From Sulfurimonas autotrophica DSM 16294 (GTDB lineage: Bacteria > Campylobacterota > Campylobacteria > Campylobacterales > Sulfurimonadaceae), in assembly GCF_000147355.1 (NCBI RefSeq), contig NC_014506.1:434001-498000 (forward strand): a stretch of 64,000 nt of DNA, written 5' to 3'. A program made the translations under genes and the position numbers. Shown here one piece after another: positions 36,753 through 45,224 of this stretch. The stretch's first letter is position 1; every line of letters begins with the position of its first letter. The notes beneath the pieces are model-generated. The model saw only the letters and a list, made by a program, of their open reading frames with translations. It searched no databases and was not told where the DNA came from.

Positions 36753-37730
36753 ATGTTGTATCGTGAAGCATTAAACAGGGCACTTGATGAAATGATGAGC
36801 GCGGATGATACAGTCGTTACGCTTGGTGAAGATGTTGGACTTTACGGAGGAAGTTTCCGTGTGACCGAAGGACTGGTTGAAAAGTACGGTGAGAAAAGAG
36901 TCATTGATACACCTATAGCAGAGCTGAGCATTGTAGGCAATGCTGTAGGAATGGCCATTGGAGGACTGCGTCCTGTGGCTGAGTTAATGACGGGAAATTT
37001 TTCACTGCTTGCATTTGATCAGATTATCAATCATATGGCAAAACTGCATTATATGAGTAACGGTAAAATTATATTGCCTATGGTTGTTCGATTTCCGCAG
37101 GGAGTAAGTCGTCAACTTGGGGCACAACACAGTGAAAGTTATGAGCAGATGTTATCTGCTGTACCGGGATTAAGAGTCCTTAGTGTCAATGACGTAAATT
37201 ATGCCTATCATGCTTTAAAACATGTTGTTTTATTGGATGATCCTGTTATTTTTATAGAACATGAATTGCTGTATAACAAAAAAGGGGAAGTTGATTTTGA
37301 GCAGGAGCTTGATCCTTTTAAGGCAAGAATCGCCAAAGAAGGCAGTGATATTACGATAGTGAGCTATTTGAAAATACTTGATGATGTGCTGCTTGCGGTT
37401 CCTGAAATAGAAAAAGAGTTGGGATGCTCTTGTGAAGTAATCGATTTGTGCTCTTTAAACCCGGTAGATTATGAAACACTCAGCAAGTCAATGGAGAAAA
37501 CATCACGCTTGGTAATGGTTGAAGAAGATCATAAAACAGGAGGCTACGGCGCACAAATAGTCTCCTGGGCGGCAGAGGAGATGTTTTATGCTTTAGATGC
37601 AGCTCCTTTGCGTTTGGCAGGAGAGGATGTACCGATTCCTTATAACAGAAGTTTAGAACTTGCAAGTATTCCTACACCGGAGTCCATCGTTCGTGATATT
37701 GTAGCGTGGGGAAAGAAAAACGATGTATGA
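36753..37730 (+). CDS. pdhB: Pyruvate dehydrogenase E1 beta subunit
   Basis: A 325-residue E1 beta subunit. VVTLGEDVGLYGGSFRVTEG, DTPIAELSIVGNAVGMAIGG, MSNGKIILPMVVRFPQG and KTGGYGAQIVSWAAEE fit the transketolase-like central and C-terminal domains. ATG 36753 follows GAGGAAG and one base after the pdhA stop; an upstream in-frame ATG at 36723 lies inside pdhA and is not favoured. The end overlaps pdhC by eight bases. Confidence 0.93.
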   Translation: MLYREALNRALDEMMSADDTVVTLGEDVGLYGGSFRVTEGLVEKYGEKRVIDTPIAELSIVGNAVGMAIGGLRPVAELMTGNFSLLAFDQIINHMAKLHYMSNGKIILPMVVRFPQGVSRQLGAQHSESYEQMLSAVPGLRVLSVNDVNYAYHALKHVVLLDDPVIFIEHELLYNKKGEVDFEQELDPFKARIAKEGSDITIVSYLKILDDVLLAVPEIEKELGCSCEVIDLCSLNPVDYETLSKSMEKTSRLVMVEEDHKTGGYGAQIVSWAAEEMFYALDAAPLRLAGEDVPIPYNRSLELASIPTPESIVRDIVAWGKKNDV

Positions 37731-38991
37731 AATAGTAATGCCGCAGCTCTCAGACTCGATGGATGAGGGCAAGCTAATAAGCTGGAAAGTCAAAGAGGGA
37801 CAAAAAGTAAATCCGGGAGATGTGATTGCCGAAGTTGAAAGTGACAAGGCGATTATGGAGATGCAGAGTTTTAAAAGTGGTGTTGTTAAAGAAATAACGG
37901 CTAAAGAGGGTGATGTTGTTCCTGTAGGGGAAGTTATCGCTAAAATTGAAACAGGCGGTGTAAAAGATGCAAAAGAGTCAACGTCAGCAGCAACTGATGA
38001 ACTACCGGTGAAAAAACCAGCGCCAAAGCCTGTAGTAAAACAAGAGCCAAAACCCACAGTTAAAAAAGAAACAAAAACAGAGCCAAATCTCCAGACATCT
38101 GTTATAAAACATATATCTAAAGAAGCCACAAGCGGTATATCTCCAAAAGCAAGAGCCAAAGCTGGACAGTATGGAATTGATACGCAAATAATTGCGCAAA
38201 AAACATCCAAAAGCGTGTTACATGTAGAGGATGTAGAGGAGTACTTAAGAGAGCATTATTTTACGCCAAAAGCATTAAAACTTTTGGATAAGTACGGCTT
38301 GGATATTGCAACATTTGAACTCAATCATAAAATTGACGAAACAGAAATTCAAGAGTTTATTGCAAACAACGAAACACCTCTGCCGCAGCCTTTGAGCCAG
38401 ATGCAAAAGGCAATTATTGCCAATGTCACGGCTTCGGCACAAAAACCTGTTTATCATCTGTATGAGCATATTGATGCGGCATTGTTTGTAAAAAATGAGG
38501 CTTACAGCATTACGGCCTGGCTTATAAAGATTTTTGCAAAAGTGATGATGGCGCATGACTCTTTTCGCGCGCGTCTGCAAAATGATGCGCTTATCATAAG
38601 CTCCAACGCTTCAATTTCTGTGGCAGTGGCAGACAGTCAAAATCTTTATATGCCGGTTGTAAAAGATGCAAATAAACGCTCTATTGCAGAAATTGCAAAA
38701 GAGCTTGAAAACTTTAAAACAAAGCTCAAAGAAAACTCTTTTACTGCAGCAGATATGCAGGGTTCAAGCTTTAGCATTTCAAATCTGGGCATGCTGGGAG
38801 TGGAGCGTTTTGATGCCATGATAAACAAAAATGACTCAGGTGTCGTGGCTGTGGGCAGAGTGAATGAAGGGAAAATTTCTATAACACTAAGTGCCGATCA
38901 TAGGTTGATAAACGGTTATGAAGCAGCACTCTTTATACAGGATGTCAAACAAGAGGTGCAAAATCCTCTGTTTTTTCAGAATCCACACTAA
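37723..38991 (+). CDS. pdhC: Pyruvate dehydrogenase E2, dihydrolipoamide acetyltransferase
   Basis: A 422-residue E2 core subunit that transfers acetyl groups to CoA. The lipoyl domain carries the modified lysine in EVESDKAIME (K42). A Pro/Lys-rich linker follows (about 85-130). Then come two segments that both look like peripheral subunit-binding domains: ISPKARAKAGQYGID near 138 and FTPKALKLLDKYGLDIA near 179. The catalytic domain starts near 215. Its active motif reads DHRLINGYE, where most E2 proteins have HxxxDG: the His is kept but the Asp is Asn. Function is otherwise supported by the intact operon with E1, E3 and lipoyl synthase. Confidence 0.9.
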   Translation: MYEIVMPQLSDSMDEGKLISWKVKEGQKVNPGDVIAEVESDKAIMEMQSFKSGVVKEITAKEGDVVPVGEVIAKIETGGVKDAKESTSAATDELPVKKPAPKPVVKQEPKPTVKKETKTEPNLQTSVIKHISKEATSGISPKARAKAGQYGIDTQIIAQKTSKSVLHVEDVEEYLREHYFTPKALKLLDKYGLDIATFELNHKIDETEIQEFIANNETPLPQPLSQMQKAIIANVTASAQKPVYHLYEHIDAALFVKNEAYSITAWLIKIFAKVMMAHDSFRARLQNDALIISSNASISVAVADSQNLYMPVVKDANKRSIAEIAKELENFKTKLKENSFTAADMQGSSFSISNLGMLGVERFDAMINKNDSGVVAVGRVNEGKISITLSADHRLINGYEAALFIQDVKQEVQNPLFFQNPH

Positions 38992-39088
38992 AATCTGGGT
39001 TGAGTTGCTTCAAAGCCTAAACGGCGAAGCTAAAGCATCGCTTCCAAAGAGCCAAGAAAATAATTTAAAATCAGAAGAGGGGTAAAAT

Positions 39089-40381
39089 ATGTACGACATA
39101 ATTTTCATCGGCGGTGGATTGAACTATGCCGGGGCAATCGTTGCTGCTAAAAACGGAAAAAAAGTGGCTTTAATTGAAAAAGATATGAAGCAGCTCGGCG
39201 GTGTTTGTCTGCATAAAGGGTGTATTCCTTCTAAAATGTTTTTACATTATGCAAATGTTGTGTATGAGAGTAAAAGTGATATTTTAGAGGGTGAAGCAGT
39301 ACTTTGTATGCAAAAACTTTTTCATAAAAAAACAAATTTGATAGAGAACGCGTGGCATGCAATTACAAAACAGTGCTCTCATGTAGATTTAATAGAGGGC
39401 GAAGCAAAGCTCAAAGAGCCGCATAAGGTCGAAATAAACGGTGAGATTCTTGAAGCCGAGCATATAGTCATGGGAACGGGTTCACATTCTTTTGTTCCTG
39501 AGGGTATCGAATATAATACTAAAGATATTATTGTGAGTGATGAAGTTTTAATGATGCAGGAACTGCCGAAAAAAATTGCCATTTACGGCGTCGGGGCAAT
39601 AGGGCTGGAAATGGCAAGCTTCTTTGCAACGGCAGGCGTAGAAGTGACGCTTATCAATCACAGCGGCAAAATTTTAAAACAGTCAAATCCACTTATTCAA
39701 AAAGAGATAAAAAACCAGCTGGAAAAAATCGGTGTGAAAATTCTTGAAAACCACGGGATAAAAACAGCAAAAAGTACAAAAAAAGGCGTGCATATTACAT
39801 TTGAAGACAAAAGCAGTATATATATACCTGTTTTGCTTGTAGCAGCAGGACGCAGACCAAATGTAGATTTTCTTACATGTAAAGATATAAAAGTTGAAAA
39901 AGGCATTGTAACCGACAGGTTTTTTGAGACAACGCTTGCAAAACATTACGCCATAGGCGATTGTAACGGCAAACTCCAACTTGCACATGCCGCAAGAGCG
40001 GAGGTTTTGAATGTCACGGAACGTATTTTGGGAAAGAATCCGCGTCCATTAAATCTTGATCATGTTGTAAAGTTTATTCATATCCTGCCTATGAGTTATG
40101 CTGTCGTGGGCAAAACCGATGGTGAGAAATCAGGTGTTGTGCCTTTGAGTCAGTTTCCATATTCCGCGTATAATCATGCTTCTGCGGGCTTGATGATTAG
40201 TTACACAGACAATAATGGGTTTATAGTCGGTGCTGAAATTTTGGCACCAAATGCAGAGGAATTAGCAGCAATAGTCGGTATGAGCCTTGCAGGTGAGATG
40301 GATGCAGCACAGGCAAAAAGAACCATTTTTGGACACCCTACATTTAGTGAAGCATTAGAGAGAACATTTTATAAATTATAA
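39089..40381 (+). CDS. lpd: Dihydrolipoamide dehydrogenase (E3) of the PDH operon
   Basis: A 430-residue flavoprotein that reoxidises lipoyl groups with NAD. The disulfide is GGVCLHKGCIPSK (C40, C45), the NAD motif GVGAIGLEMASFFATAGVEV, the FAD segment YAIGDCNGKLQLAHAA and the C-terminal GHPTFSEALE. The FAD phosphate loop IGGGLNYAGAIVA has Tyr where the third Gly of GxGxxG is expected. It is distinctly shorter than the other Lpd-like protein at 10040. It sits 97 bases after pdhC; that gap contains no recognised element. Confidence 0.88.
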   Translation: MYDIIFIGGGLNYAGAIVAAKNGKKVALIEKDMKQLGGVCLHKGCIPSKMFLHYANVVYESKSDILEGEAVLCMQKLFHKKTNLIENAWHAITKQCSHVDLIEGEAKLKEPHKVEINGEILEAEHIVMGTGSHSFVPEGIEYNTKDIIVSDEVLMMQELPKKIAIYGVGAIGLEMASFFATAGVEVTLINHSGKILKQSNPLIQKEIKNQLEKIGVKILENHGIKTAKSTKKGVHITFEDKSSIYIPVLLVAAGRRPNVDFLTCKDIKVEKGIVTDRFFETTLAKHYAIGDCNGKLQLAHAARAEVLNVTERILGKNPRPLNLDHVVKFIHILPMSYAVVGKTDGEKSGVVPLSQFPYSAYNHASAGLMISYTDNNGFIVGAEILAPNAEELAAIVGMSLAGEMDAAQAKRTIFGHPTFSEALERTFYKL

Positions 40382-40404
40382 AGTATCTTCAAAAAGGAGT
40401 TTTG

Positions 40405-41238
40405 ATGATATATAAGCCAAAAATAAAAGTACCAAACCCGGAATTTTTACAAAACATGCAAAGTATTCTAAAATCGAATGCATTAACAGCAGTATGTGAA
40501 GAAGCAGCCTGTCCAAACAGGGCAGAGTGCTATGCGCGAAACAGTGCTACGTTTATGATTCTAGGCGACACATGCACAAGAGCATGTACTTTTTGTAATG
40601 TAAAAACAGGACATGGTAAAGATGTTGATATAAATGAGCCACAACGTTTGGCTAAGGCTATAAAAGAGCTGCAGTTAAAGTATGTTGTAATTACTTCAGT
40701 GGATAGAGATGATTTAAAAGACTATGGTTCAAAGCATTTTACTGCATGTGTGCAGGCAATAAAAGAGCAAAATCCAAATACAAAAATAGAACTTTTAACA
40801 CCTGATTTTAAGTACAACACAGAAGCTTTAGATACCATAATAAGCGCAAATGCTCACAAGCTTGCACATAATCAGGAGACCATAAGACGTCTGAGTAAAG
40901 GTGTGCGTCCACAAAGTAATTATGATCGTTCGTTAAAAGTTTTAGAGTATTATGCAAAAAATTCAGGGTTACATGTAAAGTCTTCTTTGATGCTTGGACT
41001 CGGTGAAACAAAGGAGGAACTCTTAGTAACAATGAAAGAACTTCTGGATGTCGGTGTAAGTGAATTGACGCTGGGACAGTATTTGCAGCCGACTCCGTCA
41101 CATCACAAGGTACAAAAATATTACCCGCCGGAATTTTTTGACGAGATGAAAGAAGAGGCTTTAGGTATGGGTTTTAGGGCTGTAGCATCGGGTATTTTGG
41201 TGAGAAGTTCTTATTTTGCAGAAAATTTGGGAGAATGA
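40405..41238 (+). CDS. lipA: Lipoyl synthase
   Basis: A 277-residue radical SAM enzyme that inserts two sulfurs into octanoyl groups on E2 proteins. Both iron-sulfur clusters can be read: auxiliary CX4CX5C at C31, C36, C42, with the C-terminal RSSYFAE serine, and the radical SAM CX3CX2C at C57, C61, C64 (CTRACTFC). ATG 40405 follows AAGGAG; an in-frame TTG one codon earlier is less likely. Cotranscription with pdhABC and lpd makes sense since it modifies PdhC. lipB or lplA is not in the window. Confidence 0.96.
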   Translation: MIYKPKIKVPNPEFLQNMQSILKSNALTAVCEEAACPNRAECYARNSATFMILGDTCTRACTFCNVKTGHGKDVDINEPQRLAKAIKELQLKYVVITSVDRDDLKDYGSKHFTACVQAIKEQNPNTKIELLTPDFKYNTEALDTIISANAHKLAHNQETIRRLSKGVRPQSNYDRSLKVLEYYAKNSGLHVKSSLMLGLGETKEELLVTMKELLDVGVSELTLGQYLQPTPSHHKVQKYYPPEFFDEMKEEALGMGFRAVASGILVRSSYFAENLGE

Positions 41239-41239
41239 A

Positions 41240-41938
41240 ATGAGTAAAGCAAGGTTGGTTTTGGTGCGTCACGGGCAAAGTATTTATAATCAAAAAAATA
41301 TTTTTACAGGATGGACAGATATTGATTTAAGTGAACAGGGCATAGATGAAGCAAAAAAAGCCGGACTACTTTTGAAAAAAAATAATATTTATCCAGATAT
41401 TTGCTTTACATCCTGGCTCAATCGTGCCATTCATACTGCACAGATTTTGCTAAAAGAGTTGGAGTGGGAGCATATCGATTCGCTTAGAAGTTATAAACTC
41501 AACGAAAGGCACTATGGTGATTGGCAGGGTAGAGATAAAGATGAGGTAAAAAATGAATATGGAGAAGAAAAATTTTTAGCCGTAAGACGCGGCTATGATG
41601 TAGCTCCACCACCACTCAAACCCAATGACGCAAGATGTGTTTCAAATGATAAAAAATATGCAAATATTGATAAAAAGCTTTTACCCCTGAATGAATCGCT
41701 CAAAGATACAAAAAAAAGAGTCTTAGAGTATTATTCAGAGCAGATTATTTCTAAACTGCAGGAACAAAAAACAGTTTTAATTTCGGCACATGGAAACTCT
41801 TTACGTGCTTTGGTGATGGAATTAGAACAAATCAGTGAAACAAATATAGTCTCTTTTGAGATACCAACGGGAGAAATAATTGTATATACTTTTGACTGTG
41901 ATATGAAAATTATAGAGAAAAATGTTTTAATAGGTTAA
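41240..41938 (+). CDS. gpmA: 2,3-bisphosphoglycerate-dependent phosphoglycerate mutase
   Basis: Interconverts 3- and 2-phosphoglycerate. The 233-residue protein has LVLVRHGQSIYNQKNIFTGW with the phosphorylated His, LNERHYGDWQGRDKDE with the acid Glu, RRGYDVAPPPL and ISAHGNSLRALV with the second His. ATG 41240 follows TTGGGAG one base after lipA; an in-frame start at 41216 would lie inside lipA. It supplies the step between PEP synthase products and GAPDH, so it belongs functionally with the gluconeogenic genes although it closes the PDH operon. Confidence 0.93.
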   Translation: MSKARLVLVRHGQSIYNQKNIFTGWTDIDLSEQGIDEAKKAGLLLKKNNIYPDICFTSWLNRAIHTAQILLKELEWEHIDSLRSYKLNERHYGDWQGRDKDEVKNEYGEEKFLAVRRGYDVAPPPLKPNDARCVSNDKKYANIDKKLLPLNESLKDTKKRVLEYYSEQIISKLQEQKTVLISAHGNSLRALVMELEQISETNIVSFEIPTGEIIVYTFDCDMKIIEKNVLIG

Positions 41939-41960
41939 AATATCAAGATATATTGATATT
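41939..41960. promoter_or_regulatory. Inverted repeat, candidate operator before the DUF4395 gene
   Basis: AATATCAA and TTGATATT form a perfect eight-base inverted repeat with a six-base spacer, immediately after the gpmA stop and just upstream of a TATAAT box at 41975-41980. The geometry suits a dimeric repressor such as an ArsR/SmtB-type regulator, which is only a guess. From 41975 the sequence TATAATTAA followed by TTAGTTA is also a weak match to the shared element at 45178 and 48595. Confidence 0.45.
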
Positions 41961-42005
41961 AATATAATTTGTGTTATAATTAAACTCTTAGTTAAAAGGA
42001 AAAAA

Positions 42006-42725
42006 ATGAAAGAATTTTTTGCATATGGTGAAAAAGTACCCGGGTATGATGTCCGGATGTTGAATGAACGTGAGGCCAGAGCAGCAGCTGCAATACTTTT
42101 TGTAGGTGCTTTTTTAGGCCTTACAAATGGTGTGATGTTAGGAACGGCAGTATTTTCCGAATATTTTGTGAGTTTTTTTGCAATTGATTTTACAATGCGA
42201 GTTATTCAACCGCGATATGCCCCAAGTTTGTTGTTAGGACGTTTTTTTGTGCGTAATCAAACACCTGAGTATGTAGGCGCAGCACAAAAAAGATTTGCCT
42301 GGGCTTTGGGAATGATTTTGGCATGGCCTATGTTTTATTATCTTGTGATTGATTTTCAGCCAAACCCGCTGAAAGTATTAGTATGTCTTATTTGTATGGG
42401 ACTGCTCTTTTTTGAATCTGCTTTTTCCGTATGTTTGGGCTGTAAAATTTTTAATCTTGTTAAAAGAGAAAAGGCAACACATTGCCCCGGTGATGTTTGT
42501 GAAATGAAGATTAAAGAACCTATTCAAAGATTTAACCCTATACAAAAGATAATAGTTATACTTACCGCGATTGCTATGTTCTATGGGGCATTTGCCTATA
42601 TGACAAAACTACCCGACAGAACAAACTTGACTAAAAAAATGAAAAAAATAATGACGAGTGATGCAGAATTGCAAAGAATTGAAGATGAAAAAGCCGATCA
42701 AGAGTTTGAAAACGACGATTTTTAG
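42006..42725 (+). CDS. DUF4395 membrane protein
   Basis: A 239-residue membrane protein with about four or five helices and an acidic, charged C-terminal tail. NEREARAAAAILFVGAFLG, RVIQPRYAPSLLLGR, AAQKRFAWALG and a CLGCKIF cysteine pair match DUF4395. The paired cysteines suggest thiol or metal chemistry at the membrane. It has its own promoter region with an inverted repeat and is followed ten bases later by a porin gene. Confidence 0.85.
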   Translation: MKEFFAYGEKVPGYDVRMLNEREARAAAAILFVGAFLGLTNGVMLGTAVFSEYFVSFFAIDFTMRVIQPRYAPSLLLGRFFVRNQTPEYVGAAQKRFAWALGMILAWPMFYYLVIDFQPNPLKVLVCLICMGLLFFESAFSVCLGCKIFNLVKREKATHCPGDVCEMKIKEPIQRFNPIQKIIVILTAIAMFYGAFAYMTKLPDRTNLTKKMKKIMTSDAELQRIEDEKADQEFENDDF

Positions 42726-42734
42726 AAATTAGTT

Positions 42735-44024
42735 ATGAAAAATATTCTGCTTTTATTGAGTTTGGCCTCTTTTCTTTATGCTGATGGACTTTCTGTTGTA
42801 GGTTCTTTGAGAGAGCGTGTGGAGAGTTGGAGTGGTTTTAATAAAAAAGCGTATGGAGATTCTTCAATAGATGCTAATGGTAAAAAAGTAGGTGATAGTA
42901 ATGACGCTATTTTACTCCAAAGAATTATGCTCGGAGGAGAATATAAAACTTCCAACATAGACTACTCACTCATTATGTATGATGCAAGAGAGTGGGGTAG
43001 TTCTTTAGCTGACTCTGACTTCATAAAAAATAAAAATACACCTTACTCCTATGCTATGAACCCTTACCATGAACATTTTGAACTCTATGATGCTTCTCTA
43101 ACATTTAAATCTCTAGGCATACAGAATTTATCTTTTAAAGTAGGCCGTCAAGACATTGCTTATGGTGACAAACGTATTATAGGTCCAGGAAGCTGGGGCA
43201 ATACAATCGGATGGCTTTGGGATGCGGGCAGATTCTCTTACAAGTTTGATGAAAATTTTATAGATGCCTGGTACGGACGCACTAGGACGAAAGATCCGAA
43301 TAAATTTAGTATGATCGAGAAACATCTGTATGAAGGTGCCATTGTATATTCTCATTTTCAAACGATATTACAAGGCGTTGTTGAGCCTTTTTATGTTTAT
43401 AAACATAGTTTAATTCCAAAGATTAGTTCAGAGCAGAAAAGTTATGAGTATCTTAACTATGCCGGAGCAAGATTATATGAAAACGATTACAAGAATTTTA
43501 CTTATGATGTGACCTATGTGAATGAATCAGGCAAAGAAGGCAGCCAAAAAATCAATGATTTCGCTTACATTGTTAAAGGCGGTTATCAATTTAAAACAGC
43601 AGTATTAAAACCAAAAATCGTGCTTGGCAGAGTATACGCAGGTAAAGATTTTACAACGCCCTTCGGTTCAACAGACGGCAGTCATTACGGACGGATGGAT
43701 TTAATAAACTGGGCAAATATGCAAGACAATCAAATAGCACTCTATTTATATCCAACAAGTAAAATAAATACAAAATTTACCTATCATGATTTTAGTCTTG
43801 CAGACGCAAGCGGAAAGTGGGCATATTACGGATATGTAAACAAATCAGGCTATCTTGATAAAAAATTAGGGGATGAAATAGACGCAGAATTTTTTTACAA
43901 GCCTGTAAAAAATATAAAAGTCTCTTTTATTTATGCCTATTTTAAAGCAGGAGCATTTGTAAAAAACAGTGTTGCCGACAACAATGCACAGCATCTGTTT
44001 TTGCAATTTGAATATAAATTATGA
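42735..44024 (+). CDS. Outer-membrane beta-barrel, alginate-export-like porin
   Basis: A 429-residue exported protein with a signal peptide ending SFLYA-DG, alternating beta strands throughout and a C-terminal strand ending in FLQFEYKL. The segment SFKVGRQDIAYGDKRIIGPG resembles the alginate export (AlgE-like) barrel family, which in non-alginate makers serves as a general or metabolite-specific porin. It overlaps the CDF transporter start by four bases, which suggests joint function in ion traffic. Confidence 0.8.
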   Translation: MKNILLLLSLASFLYADGLSVVGSLRERVESWSGFNKKAYGDSSIDANGKKVGDSNDAILLQRIMLGGEYKTSNIDYSLIMYDAREWGSSLADSDFIKNKNTPYSYAMNPYHEHFELYDASLTFKSLGIQNLSFKVGRQDIAYGDKRIIGPGSWGNTIGWLWDAGRFSYKFDENFIDAWYGRTRTKDPNKFSMIEKHLYEGAIVYSHFQTILQGVVEPFYVYKHSLIPKISSEQKSYEYLNYAGARLYENDYKNFTYDVTYVNESGKEGSQKINDFAYIVKGGYQFKTAVLKPKIVLGRVYAGKDFTTPFGSTDGSHYGRMDLINWANMQDNQIALYLYPTSKINTKFTYHDFSLADASGKWAYYGYVNKSGYLDKKLGDEIDAEFFYKPVKNIKVSFIYAYFKAGAFVKNSVADNNAQHLFLQFEYKL

Positions 44025-45166
44025 TAAATGCACTAAAAAACGTCGATGAAAAAAAAAGCTGGCTTTTTGCCTCCACCTTACTAAACGCATCTTTAGCAGC
44101 TGCAAAATTAGGATGGGGCTGGTTTATGGGTTCTACGCTGGTTATGGCAGACGGAATCCATTCTATATCGGATGTTTTTGGTGCATTACTCATTTTTTTG
44201 GCACTCTTTTTTGCGGCGCATAAATCTGAACGTTTCCCCTACGGTCTGCATAAATTAGAAGATATGGCGGCATTTTTTGGCGGTTTTGGTATTTTATTTG
44301 CCGGCTATGAAATAGTTCATTCTGTTTTTTTTGAAAGTGGTATACAAACACCAACAAATATACTCAGTACGGTTCTCTTTATTTTAGTGCTTATTACTAT
44401 TCAGTTTATATTTTATTTTTTTGAATTAAAAGCTGCAAAAAGGCTGAATTCTCCAGGTGTAAAAGCTGATGCAATTAACTGGCTTGGTGACATTGGTGCA
44501 GGGTTCATTGTTGTAGTAGGTTTAATCGCACATCAATACCATATTGCTTATGCGCAGGAAATTGCTGTAGTTATCATTGTGTTTATGATTTTTGAAGGTG
44601 CGTATGATGTTTTAAAAGAAGCGACACTTTCTCTTTTAGATGCAGCAGATATTGAACTTACTAAGAAAATAAAATCTATTATCCTCTCATACAGTGATAT
44701 TACAGAAATTAAAAGAATTATGGTGAGAAAATCAGGTAGTGTTTATTTTGCAGATATTGAAGTGAACATCGATGAAACAATGATGAAAAAAGCACATACA
44801 ACGATAGATAAGATCGTCAATCAATTACATAATGAGATAGAAGAACTTGAAGCCGTAACAATACATTATGAACCACAACATCTGCCTTATAAAACAATCA
44901 TAGAACTTTTGGATGAAAATAAAAATATAAGTGAAGATTTCAAACATGCCGTATGGTTAAAAATCATTAAAAAAACAGATGAAGAAGTACTTAGTGAACA
45001 GATAATAAAAAGTCCTGTTGCAAGTGATGGCAAAGCCAAAGCCTTTAAACTCGTCGCATGGATGATAAGAAATAATGTAGATGAAGTTGTAGTAAACAAA
45101 AAAGATATAGATGAAAATATATTAGCATTGTTTGAGACGCTAGATATTACATTAAGTACAAATTAA
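44021..45166 (+). CDS. Cation diffusion facilitator with C-terminal extension
   Basis: A 381-residue CDF transporter. The membrane part carries MADGIHSISDVFG with the HxxxD site and GVKADAINWLGD in helix five; residues about 210-285 are the usual ferredoxin-like cytoplasmic domain (IKRIMVRKSGSVYFADIEV). About 90 further residues follow; the end (KSPVASDGKAKAFKLVAWMI then NNVDEVVV) resembles the dinitrogenase iron-molybdenum cofactor (NifX-like) fold, a tentative match. Probably exports Fe, Mn or Zn. Starts inside the porin stop. Confidence 0.82.
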   Translation: MINALKNVDEKKSWLFASTLLNASLAAAKLGWGWFMGSTLVMADGIHSISDVFGALLIFLALFFAAHKSERFPYGLHKLEDMAAFFGGFGILFAGYEIVHSVFFESGIQTPTNILSTVLFILVLITIQFIFYFFELKAAKRLNSPGVKADAINWLGDIGAGFIVVVGLIAHQYHIAYAQEIAVVIIVFMIFEGAYDVLKEATLSLLDAADIELTKKIKSIILSYSDITEIKRIMVRKSGSVYFADIEVNIDETMMKKAHTTIDKIVNQLHNEIEELEAVTIHYEPQHLPYKTIIELLDENKNISEDFKHAVWLKIIKKTDEEVLSEQIIKSPVASDGKAKAFKLVAWMIRNNVDEVVVNKKDIDENILALFETLDITLSTN

Positions 45167-45177
45167 TATTTAAAGGA

Positions 45178-45202
45178 ATATAATTAATTAAATAGTTAGT
45201 TA
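45178..45202 (+). promoter_or_regulatory. Shared 25-base promoter/operator element, copy 1
   Basis: A TATAAT box followed by TTAATTAAATAGTTAGTTA, located 22 bases before the VIT gene ATG. The same 25 bases with one difference (T at 45188, C at 48605) occur before the rhodanese gene. The element overlaps the expected transcription start, typical for a repressor site. Confidence 0.6.
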
Positions 45203-45224
45203 GTAATTTTTTAAAGGAGGTTAA

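Noticed and set aside
37653-38210. 185-codon open frame on the minus strand opposite pdhC
   Set aside because: Its low-complexity Phe/Gly/Ser/Thr translation is the mirror of the Lys/Pro/Ala-rich linker of E2; the plus-strand gene is secure.
38992-39088. Remnant gene between pdhC and lpd
   Set aside because: The 97 bases give no recognisable peptide in any frame and no stable hairpin.
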